Assembly: GCA_963920575.1 (NCBI GenBank)
Contig: OY986970.1
Coordinates: 26,183,869 to 26,247,868, forward strand
Length of the DNA stretch: 64,000 nt
DNA from: Narthecium ossifragum
Taxonomy: Eukaryota > Streptophyta > Magnoliopsida > Dioscoreales > Nartheciaceae
Direction: 5' to 3'
In this document: in pieces, positions 46,895 to 60,362 of the stretch
Layout of the letters: each line of letters begins with the position of its first letter
Position numbering within the stretch: position 1 is the stretch's first letter
Position numbers and translations under genes: made by a program
Notes under the pieces: model-generated
What the model was told of the DNA's origin: nothing
What the model saw: the letters and a program-made list of their open reading frames with translations, nothing else
Database searches by the model: none

Positions 46895-47575
46895 ACTAAA
46901 TCCTATTTAATATGTATTCTCTTAACAAAGAGAATATTACAATGAATTCATGTATATCAACGAAAAAGAGAAAAGATAATACCACACACATTTCATGAAT
47001 ATCAAATCCTCTTTCATAAGTATTCTCTTTTTCCAAAGAGAATAATGACATCCATTCATGAACATTAATAAAAAAAGGGAGAATAGCAAACTCAAAACAT
47101 CGCATGAGCACTAAAACCTATTTTATAGGTATTCTGCAATCCATTCATCTATATCAATGAAAAAGAGAAAAAAAAATACCGGAGACCTTTCATGAACACC
47201 AAATCCTCTTTCATAGGTATTCTTTTTTTCCAAAGAGAATATTGTTATCCATTCATGAACATTACTCAAAAAGGGAGAAGACCAAACTGAAAACATCACA
47301 TGAGCACTAAAACCTGTTTTATAGGTATTCTCTTTTTACAAAGAAAATACTGCAATCCATTCATGTATATCAATGAAAAAGAGAAAAGAGAATACTGGAA
47401 ACCTTTCATGAACACCAAATTCTCTTTCATAGTTATTCTTTTTTTCCACCCTGTCATCCATTCATGAACATTAATCAAAAAGTGAGAGGAGCAAACTGAA
47501 AACATCGCATGAGCACTAAAACCTGTTTTATATGTATTCTCTTTTTACAAAGAGAATACTGCAATCTCTTTCTCT
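46895..47575 (-). repeat. tandem repeat, period about 196-215 bp, three-plus copies
   Basis: ACTAAA(A/T)CCT recurs at 46895, 47110, 47306 and 47515. Each unit contains ATTCTCTTTTT-CAAAGAGAATA, CATTCATG(A/T)ATATCAATGAAAAAGAG and CATTCATGAACATTA blocks. Neighbouring units differ by small indels. The array begins just upstream of the pectate lyase fragment and ends at CTCTTTCTCTCTCC. Confidence 0.85.
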
Positions 47576-48350
47576 CTCCATCACTCCTCCACCACCTCTC
47601 TCTCTCAATCCCCGCAACCATCTTCCATCTCCACCCCAACCATCATTGAGGTCACCATCAACTCGCAACCCCCTCGCCTCTGTTCCTGCGAAGCCCACCA
47701 CCAGCGGGATTCGAGTTTGGATGAAGCCTTGGGTGTCTGGATCGGAGGTCGGATGGGAAACGGGAGGCCGAAGAAGGCGAGATCGAGCGGAAACGGTGCC
47801 GGTCCTGAGTGGGGTGAGGAACTCTAGAGAGTTTCCCGGTGATTGGAGGTGATCGTTGGGGTTGCTGCTGTAGTTAGAGGATGAGGAGGAGGTCGTTGGG
47901 GTTGGTGCTAGAGTTAGAGGAGGAGGAGGAGGTCGGGGAATGTTGCGAGGCTGTTGGGAGGGGGGGGGGGAGGAGATGGTGGTCGCCATAGAAACAATAG
48001 GTGAAGGAGAGGAGGAAGGTGGTGATGGCGACGGAAAGCTTGGCGATGCTGATGTTGTTGCCGGAGGCCAGACTGGCAGCGATGGTGACCCAAGGGAGGG
48101 GGAGAGGACCTCAGGCGGGCAGGGGGAGAGGGAGGGGGACGAGAGAAGAGGGAGAGTGGAAGCATACGATGGATTTAAAGTTGGAATTAGGGTTTGCATA
48201 GGGGCAAAAAGGTCATCAGAAATGCATAATCAATTGTACTTGACTATAACTGTCTTAAAATGGTGTTTATACATTAAAACTAATGATGGTGGTGTACCAG
48301 TTAATAAGTTTGCTTATTTTGATGTAAACACTAATTACCCGTAAAATAAA
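47576..48350. other. GC-rich low-complexity region
   Basis: Open on both strands; the minus strand would encode a Pro/Ser-rich chain. Composition, not homology, explains the open frames. I see no recognised domain, though a poorly conserved first exon cannot be excluded. Confidence 0.4.
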
Positions 48351-49795
48351 TTAGCGTTGTGTGAAATATATGTAGATCATCATTGTTCTTAGATTTCCAC
48401 TCATAAGCGAAGCTTCTTCCTTCGGGCAGTGATAGATCATTCATGGTTAACCAAAGGGTAATACTTTCACTGATAGGTCATCAAGAACCAATGTCAAGAT
48501 GCGTTTGTTTCACGAGATGAGATAAGGGGATATAACATCTTTTCTTATGTTTGGTAGCCTTCAGGATTAGATAATATGAAATGACATAAAAGTTGAGAAA
48601 AGTCATTAAGAAGAAGCCAAATGACAAGTTTGAACTTTTGTCTACATCACCATTATCCAACTATAAAGGGTGATTTAGAGTTTCCTCAACCCTTGAAGGG
48701 CAAATGGAACAAACGAAAAATCAAGCTATGGTGTTTGATATTATCCATGGATGCCCTCACTTAAGCTCAAAATGCAGTATATCAATATCCAGTTTACGTA
48801 TATATAGCTAGTATAGTAATCTTCATGATTTAACCTCGAATGGTTTCGTGCAACGATCACCCATCATCCATCGAGATGAGTAGAAGTTTGCCAAGCGTTT
48901 TGTTTTGACCTAATTGGTTAATTAATTTCTTATTAGCTCATCAGCTCTATCTAGTAGAAGATAGATTGTACGTCTAATCAAGAGACTAACTCCAATGTTT
49001 TTAAACTCGTGTTTATCCCATGAGTCTTGCTATATATTATATGATATGCACGTCATCCCCATAACTTGCCAACCTTTTTAATTTTATGAAAGAATCCATG
49101 CCTCACGCACTCACACGCAGGCACCTAATCATGTATATTTTATATATTTAACATGCAAGGATTCCTGAGCTATATATAGCTTAGTTTTTATATATTGAAT
49201 GCTTCTTGAACTACAAGCTCTAAAGACATTCTAGAGCATGGACTAGGTTAAAAGGCTGTTAGATCTTTTACTCAAATATATATTTAGCACTAAAGTTTGC
49301 CTATGGAATCACCTCACATGACCTTGGTGAAATCAACCAATCTTTGTCCATCTTTTCTTTAATGGAGGCAGGTAATGTCGCTTGGAATGCATGATATATT
49401 ATATGTAATTAAGAAGCTTTGAGCGTATCCTAAAAGAAGATATGAGCCTATTAATTAACTTCTAAGGCTTGGGGCCCTTTAAAGCTAATGTTGGACAGAT
49501 ATAGAAGCTAAGTTGATGACATTCTCCTTTGTAGAAAGTTGAAATGGTTGAGATCATCTTCTTGCTTATGTTTACGTAATCAACGTCTAATCGGTGAATT
49601 TTTCTTTGAAGAGAACAACTTGGTGGACCTAAATTGCGATTCGGGCAATCTTTGACATCACCATTAGTAACAAAGAGTGATTAGGGGATTGGTTTAGAGT
49701 TTATTTTAATTTGGTTGATGAAGACCATCTTGACAAAGAAAGATAACCCTAGAAGCACTTTAGGAGGTTCTCCCTTGTTAACTAGTCACAAGCAA

Positions 49796-49828
<33 letters not shown>

Positions 49829-52800
49829 ACAATCTTAGACATCACCATTAGGAGAAGGTTGAGGGACCTCATATATAACAATCTTCAAATTGGAGGCCAA
49901 TAATAAACAGTGATTAATTAGGGTTCTCAGAATAGATCATTATCCTATCTGAATTCTGACAGGTAGAGTTATTAGATGAGAAACTAGCATTTTGTTTTGT
50001 AGTCCCTTAATTGTTCCTGTGGTCTGTAGTGTCCTGCTTTTCACCAGCCTGAGGCTTAGGTTGTCACCAAAAAAAATAAATAAATATAAAAAAAATAATA
50101 AAAAAATAAGAGAGAGACCATTGGCCCCAATGGTTTGAATCCATTGTCATAATTACTGAACTTTTTCCTTTATGTTGAAGAAATTTAGAGTATAATTATA
50201 TCCTTATTTGTTAAACAAAATAGCTAGGGGTTTTGAACTATGAAAGCCCATATAGAAAAATCAAATTATTCAAAAAAAAGAAGAAGCAAGTATAAAATAA
50301 TAAAGAAAAAAAGATTTATATACACTAGCGGATGTGAATGGATCTGAAACATTGAAAGTGATCATATATGACGCACATGCTTACATAACATGTATCTCGA
50401 TCACTTCTCATAATAAATAACCGCAAATTGGATAACAAGTATTTGGAGCTAGGCAGCCTTGTTGGCAACCCTAATAATGATTAGGTCCTATTTTGACACC
50501 CCATTGGACATCCGGCCGGATGCCATAAAGACACCACCGTTCATACATATAACATATGTATATGGTTCAACAGACATGTGGGAAAAGGCCATGAGCTTTG
50601 GCATATATACCCTAAAAAATCCACACACAGCTTTCTTTCTTCTCATCCTTAATCTCTTCCAGACAAAGGTTCATCATGCATGCATGTTTGGTACAAAATA
50701 GTTTATGTTTGGGTCCTACAGATAGAGTTCCCCCGTTCTGCTTCCAAGTGGAAAAGACAGGGAAGGAGAAGACCATATATAAGACCTAGAAGATAAAGAA
50801 GCCAAAACTAGCTAGTGTTCATCTAAAGTTTGGCCAGCTTGCATGCATGGTTTCCTACATCACTAGCTAGGGAATTTGAGTAGCTTCACTAATTATAAGA
50901 CAAGAGCCTAGCTAACTGGTGGGAATCAAAAGGCTGGAGGGGTGGGTAGATGGGTAACAGGAATCCCATATAGAAGGGTCACTTCAACTCCCCTTTCTTA
51001 TTTTGAGGGGGACCGACTCAAGAGAGCCTATGGCATTGGCAGGAGAGACTTGATCTCCATGAGACCATGACCTATGTTCTTATCAAGGCTATAAAATTAT
51101 ACTTAAAGGACAATCATGCCTATTTATCTCAAAAGAGCAGTGCAGTGGTATACGTACGTCCCACCGGTAGGGCGCCTCGTTATCTCTCTAGCGGCTCTGT
51201 TCTCATCTAGAGCAGGCTTTTGCCTTTTTTTTCTTCTTCTCTATAGCACTATAGCAGCCGATAAACAACTCTTATATAGATTGGAGTTGCAGATTGTTTG
51301 GCTAAGGTGGGATCCTCTGTTTTGGGCCACCTCCGGATTGCCTTCCCCTCTCTTCCCGTTGTAGTTTGGATTTTGTTCTCTTTTTTTATTTTATTTTTGT
51401 TTGATGTTAGCCCTTGCTTGGCCCATCTAACAATAATAATAATAATAAAAGCAACTCTTACCATTAAGTGCATCTCTAAACTGAATTCCAATCGAATAAG
51501 AAAATATTTGAAATTCTAATTGAACTCAAATTACGTTGGTGTTCTCTATAAAATAAAAGAGAACAAAAACATATACGTTCGGGGTGGGCGTGTGTGTCAA
51601 CCGTAGAGAAGATCAGAAGGAAAATAAGTTCTACCGTGCCTCAATTAATTTTATTATCTATTTTTAGCTTGAGTTTCAAAACCATGTCTATTTTTATTAT
51701 CTATTAATATTGTGTGACCACATCTCGAGACAAATATACGTTTAAAAAGTTGTAAAATAATACCCTAGTGGTGTCTAGTCCAAATCTTATCTACTATACA
51801 AGGGAAGGTTTTATAACGTGGTATATGATTCATATGCACATCATAACCAAAAGATAATGATTGAATATAAATATATATATACACACATATATCTATATTA
51901 TATTAATATGTTATATAATACATACAAAACACCTTGGACATCCCTCCCAAACTAATTTCCCAAAACACCCCCTCCTAAATTCCCAAATGCCCCAAAATTT
52001 ACCACTAACGCCAATTGACGGTTGTGATTGCACACGCTACATGGCTGCAATCAGTCCCACCACGTAGGGTGTGGCGTGGTCCCTACAAGGCGGGACGCAA
52101 ATCATTTTCCATATCAAAATATCTTACAATGATTTAAACTAAATACCCTTCCACTTTTTGGTGAAGTGATCGGCAGTGTTTCATGCTTGCAGCACCATAT
52201 ATTTGTTTTGAGACTCAATCGATGAAGAAGATGATTCAAGTAGGTATCAGAGGATCTAATTTTTTGGGGGGAAGAGGCCTACAATATAAGTAATTAGTAC
52301 GGCGTAAACTTACTGTACTATTTCTTTCAGACGTTAAAGTCTTTTTTTTTTTTTGTATCAAAATAACTTAAATGCCCCTCTCTTATAAATCCAGAGCCCA
52401 GAACCCTAGCGCCCGTGGCCTTTCCATAATCAAAGGAATTTTAAGAATTTTTTAAATCTATCTTATTCTCCGTAATCCAAGAAATGGGAGTAATGTATAT
52501 GTCATCCGCTATGCGATTGATACTTGATAGGAAGCAACATGAGTCGGATTTTAAGCCCGAATTTCTCCTCTGATACAATATTAACTTCACTGATCAATTC
52601 AAAAACTTGAATTGATGAGAAGGAATCAATTGTATATAAATATATTTCAATCTAACGCTTGAAACCTATTAACAGTTGCACCGTATCCACAAAAATCTGA
52701 CTATTATGTAACCATGCATAGTGCTTCTATCAACAATTACATATTGCTTATATCATACAAAAATATTTATATGAATAAATATGTGTAATATATCATTTAT

Positions 52801-53633
52801 GTGATTGCATATTGCTTGTATCATATAAAAATATTTATATGAAGGAATAAGTGTAATATGTCTATCATCGAGTACATGGTATTTCATAACTTGCAATATT
52901 CAAGCTCTAAATTTCTCCTCTGATACCATATTATCTTCAATTTCTCCTCTGACACCATATGATATTCACTATCTAATCCAAAACTTAAGTTGATAGAAAG
53001 GAATCAATTCTATGTAATTATATTTAAGTCTAACACTTACAGCCTACTAATCTTATTAGTGTCCAAGAAGAAGGACATGCATGATTGGATGCAAGCAACA
53101 ATGACAACAGAGGAAAGGAGGGGGACAAAGGGGCCCTTGATTGGGAGATGGAGAAGACTTTGGAGAGGGAGAGATCGGAAGGCTATTGTGACACATTAAT
53201 ATGCTGTCCTAATTAAAGTTTGGAAAGACTGTGATATATGGAGAGACGTGAGCCCACCTTAGGCTTCTCCTCTCATGAAAGGCTACCTTTCTTCATACTT
53301 AGTAAGATCCGGCAGATCTCCCCCTAAGCGGAAAAGATTTCCCAAAAGCTATATTCTAGTAAAAAGCAAGAGGTTTAAACAAATTACTCAAGGTCCAACG
53401 TCAATCACGGCAACACCATTTGTCTCCTTTCACCTCAACTTAAAAGAAGGTTTCCCACTCAGGCACTCACACCCCACCTCATCTCTTCTCCCTCCCCTTT
53501 CTTTTCCTTAAAGAATACTTGTGTTGGCACTAGAGCTTTTATAGTATTTAGCTAACAGCCCTAATTATCTTATATTACTATATGTACATTAAGTGTTTTG
53601 AGTTAATTATGGCCAACTTTGTTCTTAATTAAC
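48351..53633. other. gene-poor intergenic region
   Basis: AT-rich DNA with a (TA)n run at 49800-49828, an A-rich run at about 50066-50110, and a probable LINE tail at about 51240-51450 (frame reading CLAKVGSSVLGHL, then an (AAT)n tail). A diverged pair of copies at about 52555-52670 and 52905-53040 both contain TTTCTCCTCTGA and GAAGGAATCAATT. No gene recognised. Confidence 0.45.
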
Positions 53634-54313
53634 AACTGCATCAAGCCTTGAAATCATGGGTTTCTGATGAACCGCTCCTATCCTCCCTTTCCTTTATCTT
53701 TTTTTTTTTTTTTCTTTCTGTCGAGTGGGTTGTTGGGGATCTTATGCTGGACTCGGAGGGTTGGAATGCTGGTTTGGTCTCATGCTCGTTTCGCCCGGAT
53801 CTTTATTCTAATATCTTGAGTTTCCAGTCACAAAAGGGAGATCAGACTGTACAGTGTGGAAATTTGACAGCTCCGGTGTTATCTTTACTGCGTCCTGTAC
53901 CGATTGTTATCAAGTAAGAAGAATTCAGAATGGCTTGGTGAAGAGATATGTGCTCGCTGGCAGAATTTGTTGATGTCCGATATGATCTTGCCGGCCTAGC
54001 TGCCATCCTAGTCTCTGGCTCCTCTATTATTTGGTACTGGTCATCTTGTTTGCCGCTTCCTCTGTAGTTGGAGGAGAACTCCTAGCTATTTAGGGAGGCT
54101 TTGATCAAGTCGACTCGGTTGTTTTTCCAAAGATTGTGGTCGAATCAAATTCAAGGTCGACATTAAATTGATCATAGAGAGAATGGATTGGTCTCACCAG
54201 CTTCAGCTTTTCCGCAAGATTTGGAACCTTTCTTCTTCCTTTGCAGTATCTTGTTCCCTATTTTGTTTTCTTTCATCTCTCGTGAGTTCAACCAAAAAAA
54301 ACTGCATCAAGCC
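53634..54313 (+). mobile_element. 5'-truncated, decayed LINE
   Basis: The insertion at 53648-54299 is flanked by a perfect 14-bp target-site duplication, AACTGCATCAAGCC (53634-53647 and 54300-54313). The plus strand has WVVGDLMLDSEGWNAGLV followed by RPDLYSNILSFQSQKGD, the stretch before the zinc-finger part of plant LINE reverse transcriptase. The end reads FISREFNQ, typical of LINE RNase H, just before the A run. Stops and frame changes are many. Confidence 0.88.
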
Positions 54314-55969
54314 ATCCAGGATCCAGGACTCAGTATCGTTGGATACTCTGCCAAACAGAAATTCCAAGAAATGGAATTAATTGATCATCCAATTTTTTCC
54401 TCCCAAGCTAGAATTAAAATTAATTTCAGAAGGTGGATGCGTGCATACCACTACATATACTTGTCACAAATTTGCATAGAGACAAATAGTCCAAAGCAGC
54501 CAATGGCGACTCAATAGGAAGGACATGGAGTCCAAAGCAGCCAATGGCGACTCAATAGGGCATGGACATGCAAGCATGCAGGTCAAGAAGAACTCACATG
54601 CAGGTGAATTGCCACCAATCAGAAGCCATGCTTAGTCTCATCTTTCAGACATCTTTATATTACAGGCATGCACATATATATCCGTTTGTCAAGTCACATC
54701 CATACATGTATCCCTAGCTAGCTTGTTCAAATTTGAGTTGGCAGGACAAGAGGACATAGCTTTGGTTGGAGACACGAGATCAAGGGATCATCGTCAAGCT
54801 GATGCATGAAACATCGCAGTCATGCACTGTAGGTACCCTCCTCCCTCTTTAATAGTGTTAAAGCCTTCAAGGTGGTGTTAAGCCCGTGAGTGCTCCATGT
54901 TTCAACTATTTTGACACAACCACCGATCCTTATATATATCTTGTGGAACAAGTGTTCTTGGGACCCATTCGATTGCACATCATTTCTTTCTTCTTTGGTT
55001 TTGGTAACCTCTCAAGCTAATAAGTCTGAAACTTTTCTTCATGTCTAGGCTTGACTTAGATGGGTTTTTCACTATTGCTGTCACGGAAAGATTAAATAGA
55101 TCATAGGGCTATTAATTGCACACCAGCTATTTCATCCTTAGTCGTCACCTATCAAGACCTCTTTTCCCCATATAGGGGTTAGTAATTCAGGCATATCTAG
55201 AGACTACTACAAAGTCCAAGTCACGGCCGAGAGATCTTCTAAAAAATGAAACAGTGTAATTAAGGAAAAAGGAAGCTGATAACAACCTAGCTTGTTGGGT
55301 TTTTCTAACTGAGATTCGTGGTATGACAAGCATTTTTTTTCCCATAAAAAAGTCAATGGTATGTGACTTAGCTTCCATGCATCCAAGTGGATGTATAGAC
55401 TTTTTTCTTTCAGAGTGTGAATAATATTTGTGGGTGTCTCATCAAGTCTTGTTATTGATCATATCATAGTCAAGTATAAATGAAAGAAATGATTCTTAGA
55501 TGTCTGATTTTACCCCACTTTTCTTTTGAAAATGCAGAGCAGAGAGCAAGAAAGCATCACACCAAAGCTTTCTACCTACAGTCTTGACTCTAAACCTGGG
55601 AGGACTTGATTGCTTGAGCCAAACAGGGGCTCAAGCAGGGACCAACCTTCCAACTTCACCACGAATGGTTACCGCTAAACTAAGAAGGTGGCTTTTATGC
55701 TCAAGTGGTATGATAATTAAGTTTGTCCTGCATAGTAGGGCGTGTCGGCACATATAAGTGTTTTGTTATTATTGGACAAGACAAGGAAAGGAATGGTCGT
55801 CAAAGTATACAAGAAAAAGTCTTCACCATTAAGATCCTACCTACGTACACAGCCACACAGGTACAAATAGTTTTCCATAATAATATGGGACGTAGTGTGT
55901 AGACTACACTACGTATGTACACGAGTAGAAACAGAGCGTATGATGCCACCGGCCAGCTGAGACAAGCGG

Positions 55970-56001
<32 letters not shown>

Positions 56002-56248
56002 GAACAAGTCTCCAGGCTAGCAGAAGGGTTGTATATATATGTTTGTTTCCTTATCTAGCTATATATGTGCATGCTGCACCCTCTCCCTTTGTCTCTTTCC
56101 GCATCTATACTACGTACAAATAGACATAGTGCATCCTAATTGATAGATTCCTTTCTACTATAAAATTCATCCATGTCATTTGATCAATGAGCTAGCCATG
56201 ACGCCGGCTTCCATCGCTTTTCCCACCCGATCACTACCTATTCTTGGA
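54314..56248. other. intergenic, no gene recognised
   Basis: A direct repeat (GTCCAAAGCAGCCAATGGCG, then ACTCAATAGG) occurs at 54489 and 54531. A (TA)n run lies at 55973-55999. The rest is probably distal promoter of the zinc-finger gene. Confidence 0.4.
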
Positions 56249-56257
56249 TATAAATAG
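56249..56257 (+). promoter_or_regulatory. TATA box of the C2H2 zinc-finger gene
   Basis: TATAAATAG, 190 bp before the start codon. A long GT and GAGAGGGAG-rich leader follows. Confidence 0.65.
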
Positions 56258-56438
56258 ACCCAGATAGCCTAAACCCACATGCTTCCCATCTCCTCCTCTC
56301 TTCTCCAGCTAGCTAGCTCTCTCTCTATATATCTGTGTCTGATTAAGTAGAGAAAGGGTTTGTGTGTGTGTGTGTGAGGGAGAGAGAGAGGGAGGGAGAG
56401 AGGGAGGGAGGCAAGTGAAGGAATTAAGGATATAATTG

Positions 56439-57110
56439 ATGGAAGGGATCCAGAGCCAGGCAAAGCCCAGTAGTACGTCGCCCACCGCCAACACGCCGGT
56501 GAAGATCTTTGGATTCCACGTATCGGAGGACGTCGAGGACCACTTCCCTACAGGCTCTCCAGACTCGCCGTCCTCTACCAGCGCCGGTGCTGGTGGCTCT
56601 GGAGACGGGAAGAGGTACGAGTGCCAGTACTGCTGCCGAGAGTTTGCCAACTCCCAGGCCCTCGGAGGCCACCAGAACGCCCACAAGAAGGAGCGCCAGC
56701 AGCTCAAACGCGCTCACCACCAGCAGCAGCAGCAGTTCCACCGCACACCGCCAACCGCGGCGGCTCTTATATATCCCCGGTCCAGCCCCATCATCTCCTC
56801 TTTATCCCCGCCAGCACACCTCCTTTCCTCTCCACCACCAGCAGCCGCCACCGGCGCGGCTAACTGGATATACTACGCCCGCCCCACGCTGCCGCCCCCG
56901 TTCTACGTCCCGCACGGGTGCGTCGTCTCGTCGCCCGCTGGAGCCCAGGCGAACGGCTACGTTCATGCTCACCAGGCCGGTGATGACTGTGACTCGGCGG
57001 TGAGTAGGCCAGCCGCTCTGCAGCCATCGCTGGACAGGTTCAACCATCAGGCAGCCGAGGAGGCCTTCGGGTTAGACTTGCATCTCAGCCTCGCGCCGGC
57101 TGGCTCTTGA
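56439..57110 (+). CDS. single C2H2 zinc-finger transcription repressor, GIS/ZFP5/ZFP8-like
   Basis: A nuclear DNA-binding regulator. Arabidopsis relatives (GIS, ZFP5, ZFP6, ZFP8) act downstream of gibberellin and cytokinin in trichome and epidermal differentiation. One intronless frame of 223 residues from the ATG at 56439. Seen: near the N-terminus [11 protein letters not shown], then the finger [20 protein letters not shown] followed by NAHKKERQQ, with C-x2-C...H-x3-H spacing and the plant QALGGH motif. Gln- and Ala/Pro-rich stretches follow, and the C-terminal EAR-type motif is LDLHLSLAP. The EAR motif implies recruitment of co-repressors. The single finger near the N-terminus with a C-terminal EAR fits this subgroup; the exact orthologue cannot be named. 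The gene looks complete and isolated. Confidence 0.92.
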   Translation: MEGIQSQAKPSSTSPTANTPVKIFGFHVSEDVEDHFPTGSPDSPSSTSAGAGGSGDGKRYECQYCCREFANSQALGGHQNAHKKERQQLKRAHHQQQQQFHRTPPTAAALIYPRSSPIISSLSPPAHLLSSPPPAAATGAANWIYYARPTLPPPFYVPHGCVVSSPAGAQANGYVHAHQAGDDCDSAVSRPAALQPSLDRFNHQAAEEAFGLDLHLSLAPAGS

Positions 57111-57511
57111 GTGAGCGAGCGAGGGACTGAGTCAGTCGCGAGTCGGTCTCGACTCAGGACAATGGACATATATATGATAGTTCTATTGAAGCACTTGAGA
57201 TTCTTATTTTGGTGGGTGGATTTATGAATCATATAATGATGATGTTCTGTGAATTCTTCCACCCCTTTTTCCCCTTTAATTTTAAGTTTGGGTTTCCTCG
57301 AATCTGATTTCCGACCAACCGAGATGAGATAAGTTAACATCTCTCAGTTTGGTATGATAATGTGGTGGCTTTTCCATCAATAAGAGCAAGAGTTGTACGT
57401 GGCAATCAATTAATGTTGTTCGTACGATTTAAAATAATCATACAAACAAACACAACGATCAACTCATGGGAACCTCCACTGACTTAACGACACATGAGAT
57501 TAATTTTAACG

Positions 57512-57758
57512 ATGTTTTTTTTTTTTTACCTACGACCACCTATATTTTAACAATATTACAGAAAACTATAATGATTATCACCTATTACAGAAGACTACAT
57601 CATTAATCAATTAAACTTATCTCCTGTCGAAAACTGACGGTAAGTAGTTTTTTAAGAGTTTAATTCATAAAAGAGGTAGTTTTCTGTAATAAACAATAAG
57701 GAATGTAGTTTTATGTAATTTTGTTAAAATGTAGATAGCCGTATGCGAAAAAATCCTT
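57512..57758. mobile_element. MITE with inverted ends (MULE-like type)
   Basis: The left end, TTTTTTACCTACGACCACC, continues into TATTTTAACAATATTACAG. The right end (57700-57758), read in reverse, gives TTTTTTCGCATACGGCTATC and then TACATTTTAACAAAATTACA. About 50 bp pair imperfectly. The target duplication was not resolved. Confidence 0.65.
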
Positions 57759-58662
57759 TTAATAAATATCATCTAGAGTTTGATATTAATGAATCTTAAT
57801 TTGAGATGACATCAAAAAGGCAAAAATCCTTCGATGTTGGGGGCTAAAAGAAGGTTAATATATAGTTAAGTTAGTGGAGCTTGGCACGAGCTGATACGAT
57901 GCCAGGCTCCCACCAGATAATTCTTTCGTTCAGTGGATGAGATATAATCACTATAATTTATCAGATTTTATAATATTTTAAAATTTTAAAGAGAAAAATT
58001 ATATTTTAAGCTTTTTAAACAGGTGTCATGATATTATCCCATAAGTATAATAGAAGAACAATACACCTTACGACGAAGATAAGATTTGATCTAACTCCCA
58101 GGTTTGATGGTTAGTCAACATATGTACAAGAAATAGATGCTAGATTAGATCATCCTCAGATTCGTATCCACTAAAATAATGGCTTTGGACTCGGTTGTCA
58201 GGTTTTTATAATCGCAATCAAAGCCCTAAAGCTAATCTAAAGCTATATATATATTATATATATACACACATATAGGCCGCTGTCTAGTTCATGTCAGCCC
58301 GGAGTTACTTGACATCATTATTATAATCTAAAATGAGGTGGTTTCCAACAATCATGACTCATTTGTTTAGCCCCCATTCCGGCAGTCGTCCTGCCATATT
58401 TTAGAAGAATAGACGTCGCTAATTTACTTGTATATCTTCACTAACCTATGGTGAGCCCAATGGGCTAACTAAAATCATAACCTACATTGCGATTGCGACT
58501 GGCTATGATGGTGAGCCCAATGGGCTCAAATCATATTGTGATTGCGACTGCCTATGGCACGGGAGGAGCAATTTTAATTTCCTGGTCGTCGAGCATACGT
58601 TGTAAACATTTGCGCCAAGTGCCAATGGGTTGATGTAAACCCCCCAACTTGCAAGTGTTCTT
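57759..58662. other. intergenic, no gene recognised
   Basis: AT-rich, with a TA-rich run at about 58243-58270 and a local direct repeat (ATGGTGAGCCCAATGGGCT at 58448 and 58508). Confidence 0.4.
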
Positions 58663-58872
58663 GTAGGGTGCGTTTGGCACACGGGATCCGTTGGAATCTG
58701 CTCGACACGGATCCCACTTGCGGGATCCGTCGTTTGGATTCCACGCGGATTCCGCACGGATCCCCGAAAATGGGATTCGCCCAAGGACGGATCCCATTTT
58801 CGAGAACGGACGCCGGGGACGGTGTCCGTGGGCACCGTTCCCACGGATCTGTGGTATTCAAACAGACCCGTA
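58663..58872. mobile_element. GGATCC-rich MITE
   Basis: Element 58666-58869 starts GGGTGCGTTTGGCACACG and ends GTATTCAAACAGACCC, flanked by GTA on both sides. Inside are many ACGGATCC and GGGATCCG words. It fits PIF/Harbinger-like short elements. Confidence 0.65.
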
Positions 58873-58983
58873 GTGAATCTTTCATGCGGATCATGGAGGC
58901 TGTGATCGACTACAGCCCAGCCCAGCCCAGCCCGACTGTCCAAACCAAATGAAAGTGTGGCCCATCACGCGCCCAGGTCAATG

Positions 58984-59638
58984 GAGGGCCATAGGGATGG
59001 CAATTTGTACCGAACCAATGGGGAACCGAACCGCCCCGATTCCTTGTCCCAAATCCGTGATTTTGCTCAGTGGATATGGGTTTGGTAGAACCCAATAGAT
59101 CCCCGCGGGAAATGGGGCAAGTTTGGTATAGGTTTTTCCCCGAACCGATTCTCCGCCCCGCCCCATATCTGCCCCGCCCCGACAATTAAATTACTAAAAT
59201 ACCCTATATAGTAATGGGGTTAGTGACTTAGTGTTTAGAAGTGGGGTTAGTGTGTGAAGTTAGAGTTTTTTTGAATCGTTAACTTATTTTTCTCTAATCT
59301 TTATATTTTTTTGGATATAGTTATGTTTAGACTATATTATGCCCGGTTGCGTAGTGAGTGATGTAGTACTTGGACCAAACTATTTAGTCAATTGCGATAT
59401 GGAATCTTTAGATGTGGTTCAATGGTTTGAGAATTATTCATGATTATGATTTTACAAGTGTTTATGCTAAACCGTGGTGATCCGTAGTTCCCCGAACCCC
59501 GTTTGGTACGGGGACGGTACGAACCCGCTAATCCCCGTGGGGAATAGGGTGATTTTGAGGCATGATTTTTTAATGAGAAATGGGACGATTTTGAAGATCC
59601 CCGCTCCAATTCGCCCCGTTGCCATCCCTAGAGGGCGA
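58984..59638. mobile_element. non-autonomous hAT-type element
   Basis: Element 58992-59630 starts TAGGGATGGCAA and ends TTGCCATCCCTA, a perfect 12-bp inverted pair. The 8-bp flanks are GAGGGCCA and GAGGGCGA (7 of 8 match), as expected for hAT transposition. Both ends are rich in CCCCG words. No transposase is present. Confidence 0.88.
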
Positions 59639-60204
59639 TGCTCCTGTATACGCTCACGCTCTCTTGCCTGGAGCAGAGGATCAAAGCGTTTAAACTTTAA
59701 AGTGGACCTACTCTAAACGCGCATTCTATATAGCTAAGCTATCCGCGTGTTTTCTAGTCCCACATCGAAACGTTTATATCATGAAGCCTGTGCAAATAAT
59801 CTAAACCAACCATGGTTGAGGGTGACCCGTGCCTGAATCAGGCGTACCACCACTCTCATTCATGAAAGTCTTCAAGACTTAATTCTTTAAAATTAACATA
59901 AATAAAAAAATAAAAAGAAAAGGAGGCCTGAATCGGATTTTGGGATATTAAGGGGCCAGATTAATCATGAGGACCATGCCAAATTAATACCCTATCCCAA
60001 CTAGTTGTTAATATCACTAAAACTAGGATTCACAAAACAACCCTAGTGAAATATTACCCAACACGGCTGCTCAATCTTCTTTTAAGTGTCTACGCAATAC
60101 TTTCTCCCTTTCCCCAACGCTACAAATACAAACTACCTATATGTCATGCTTGATTTTAGTATAGAAATGCTGTTAACAAGTCAATTTTGTTTTTGAGTCC
60201 TTAA

Positions 60205-60362
60205 CACCAAGGACCCGTTGGATTGAGAATAAATATGCATAAACCTCATTTATGCATCCAAACACTTTATTCATAATCTTACATAAATATAATTAATGCT
60301 TGCATAACTTTTACTTTATTCAACATACAAACTTATCATATCCTCAATTCAAACGGCCCTAA
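60205..60362. mobile_element. short MITE
   Basis: It starts AGGACCCGTTGGATTGAG and ends CTCAATTCAAACGGCCCT, an imperfect inverted pair. Same family as the short element at 38235-38352. Confidence 0.65.

Noticed and set aside
47528..48199. Long Pro/Ser-rich open frame on the minus strand, 223 codons
   Set aside because: The opposite strand is open too, the composition is low-complexity, and no recognised domain or clear promoter was seen.
50459..50701. Open frame of 80 codons near a TATATAA motif
   Set aside because: No similarity recognised, no splice context, ordinary for AT-rich intergenic DNA.
56502..57003. Overlapping frames on both strands at the zinc-finger gene
   Set aside because: Only the 56439 frame carries the QALGGH finger and the EAR motif.
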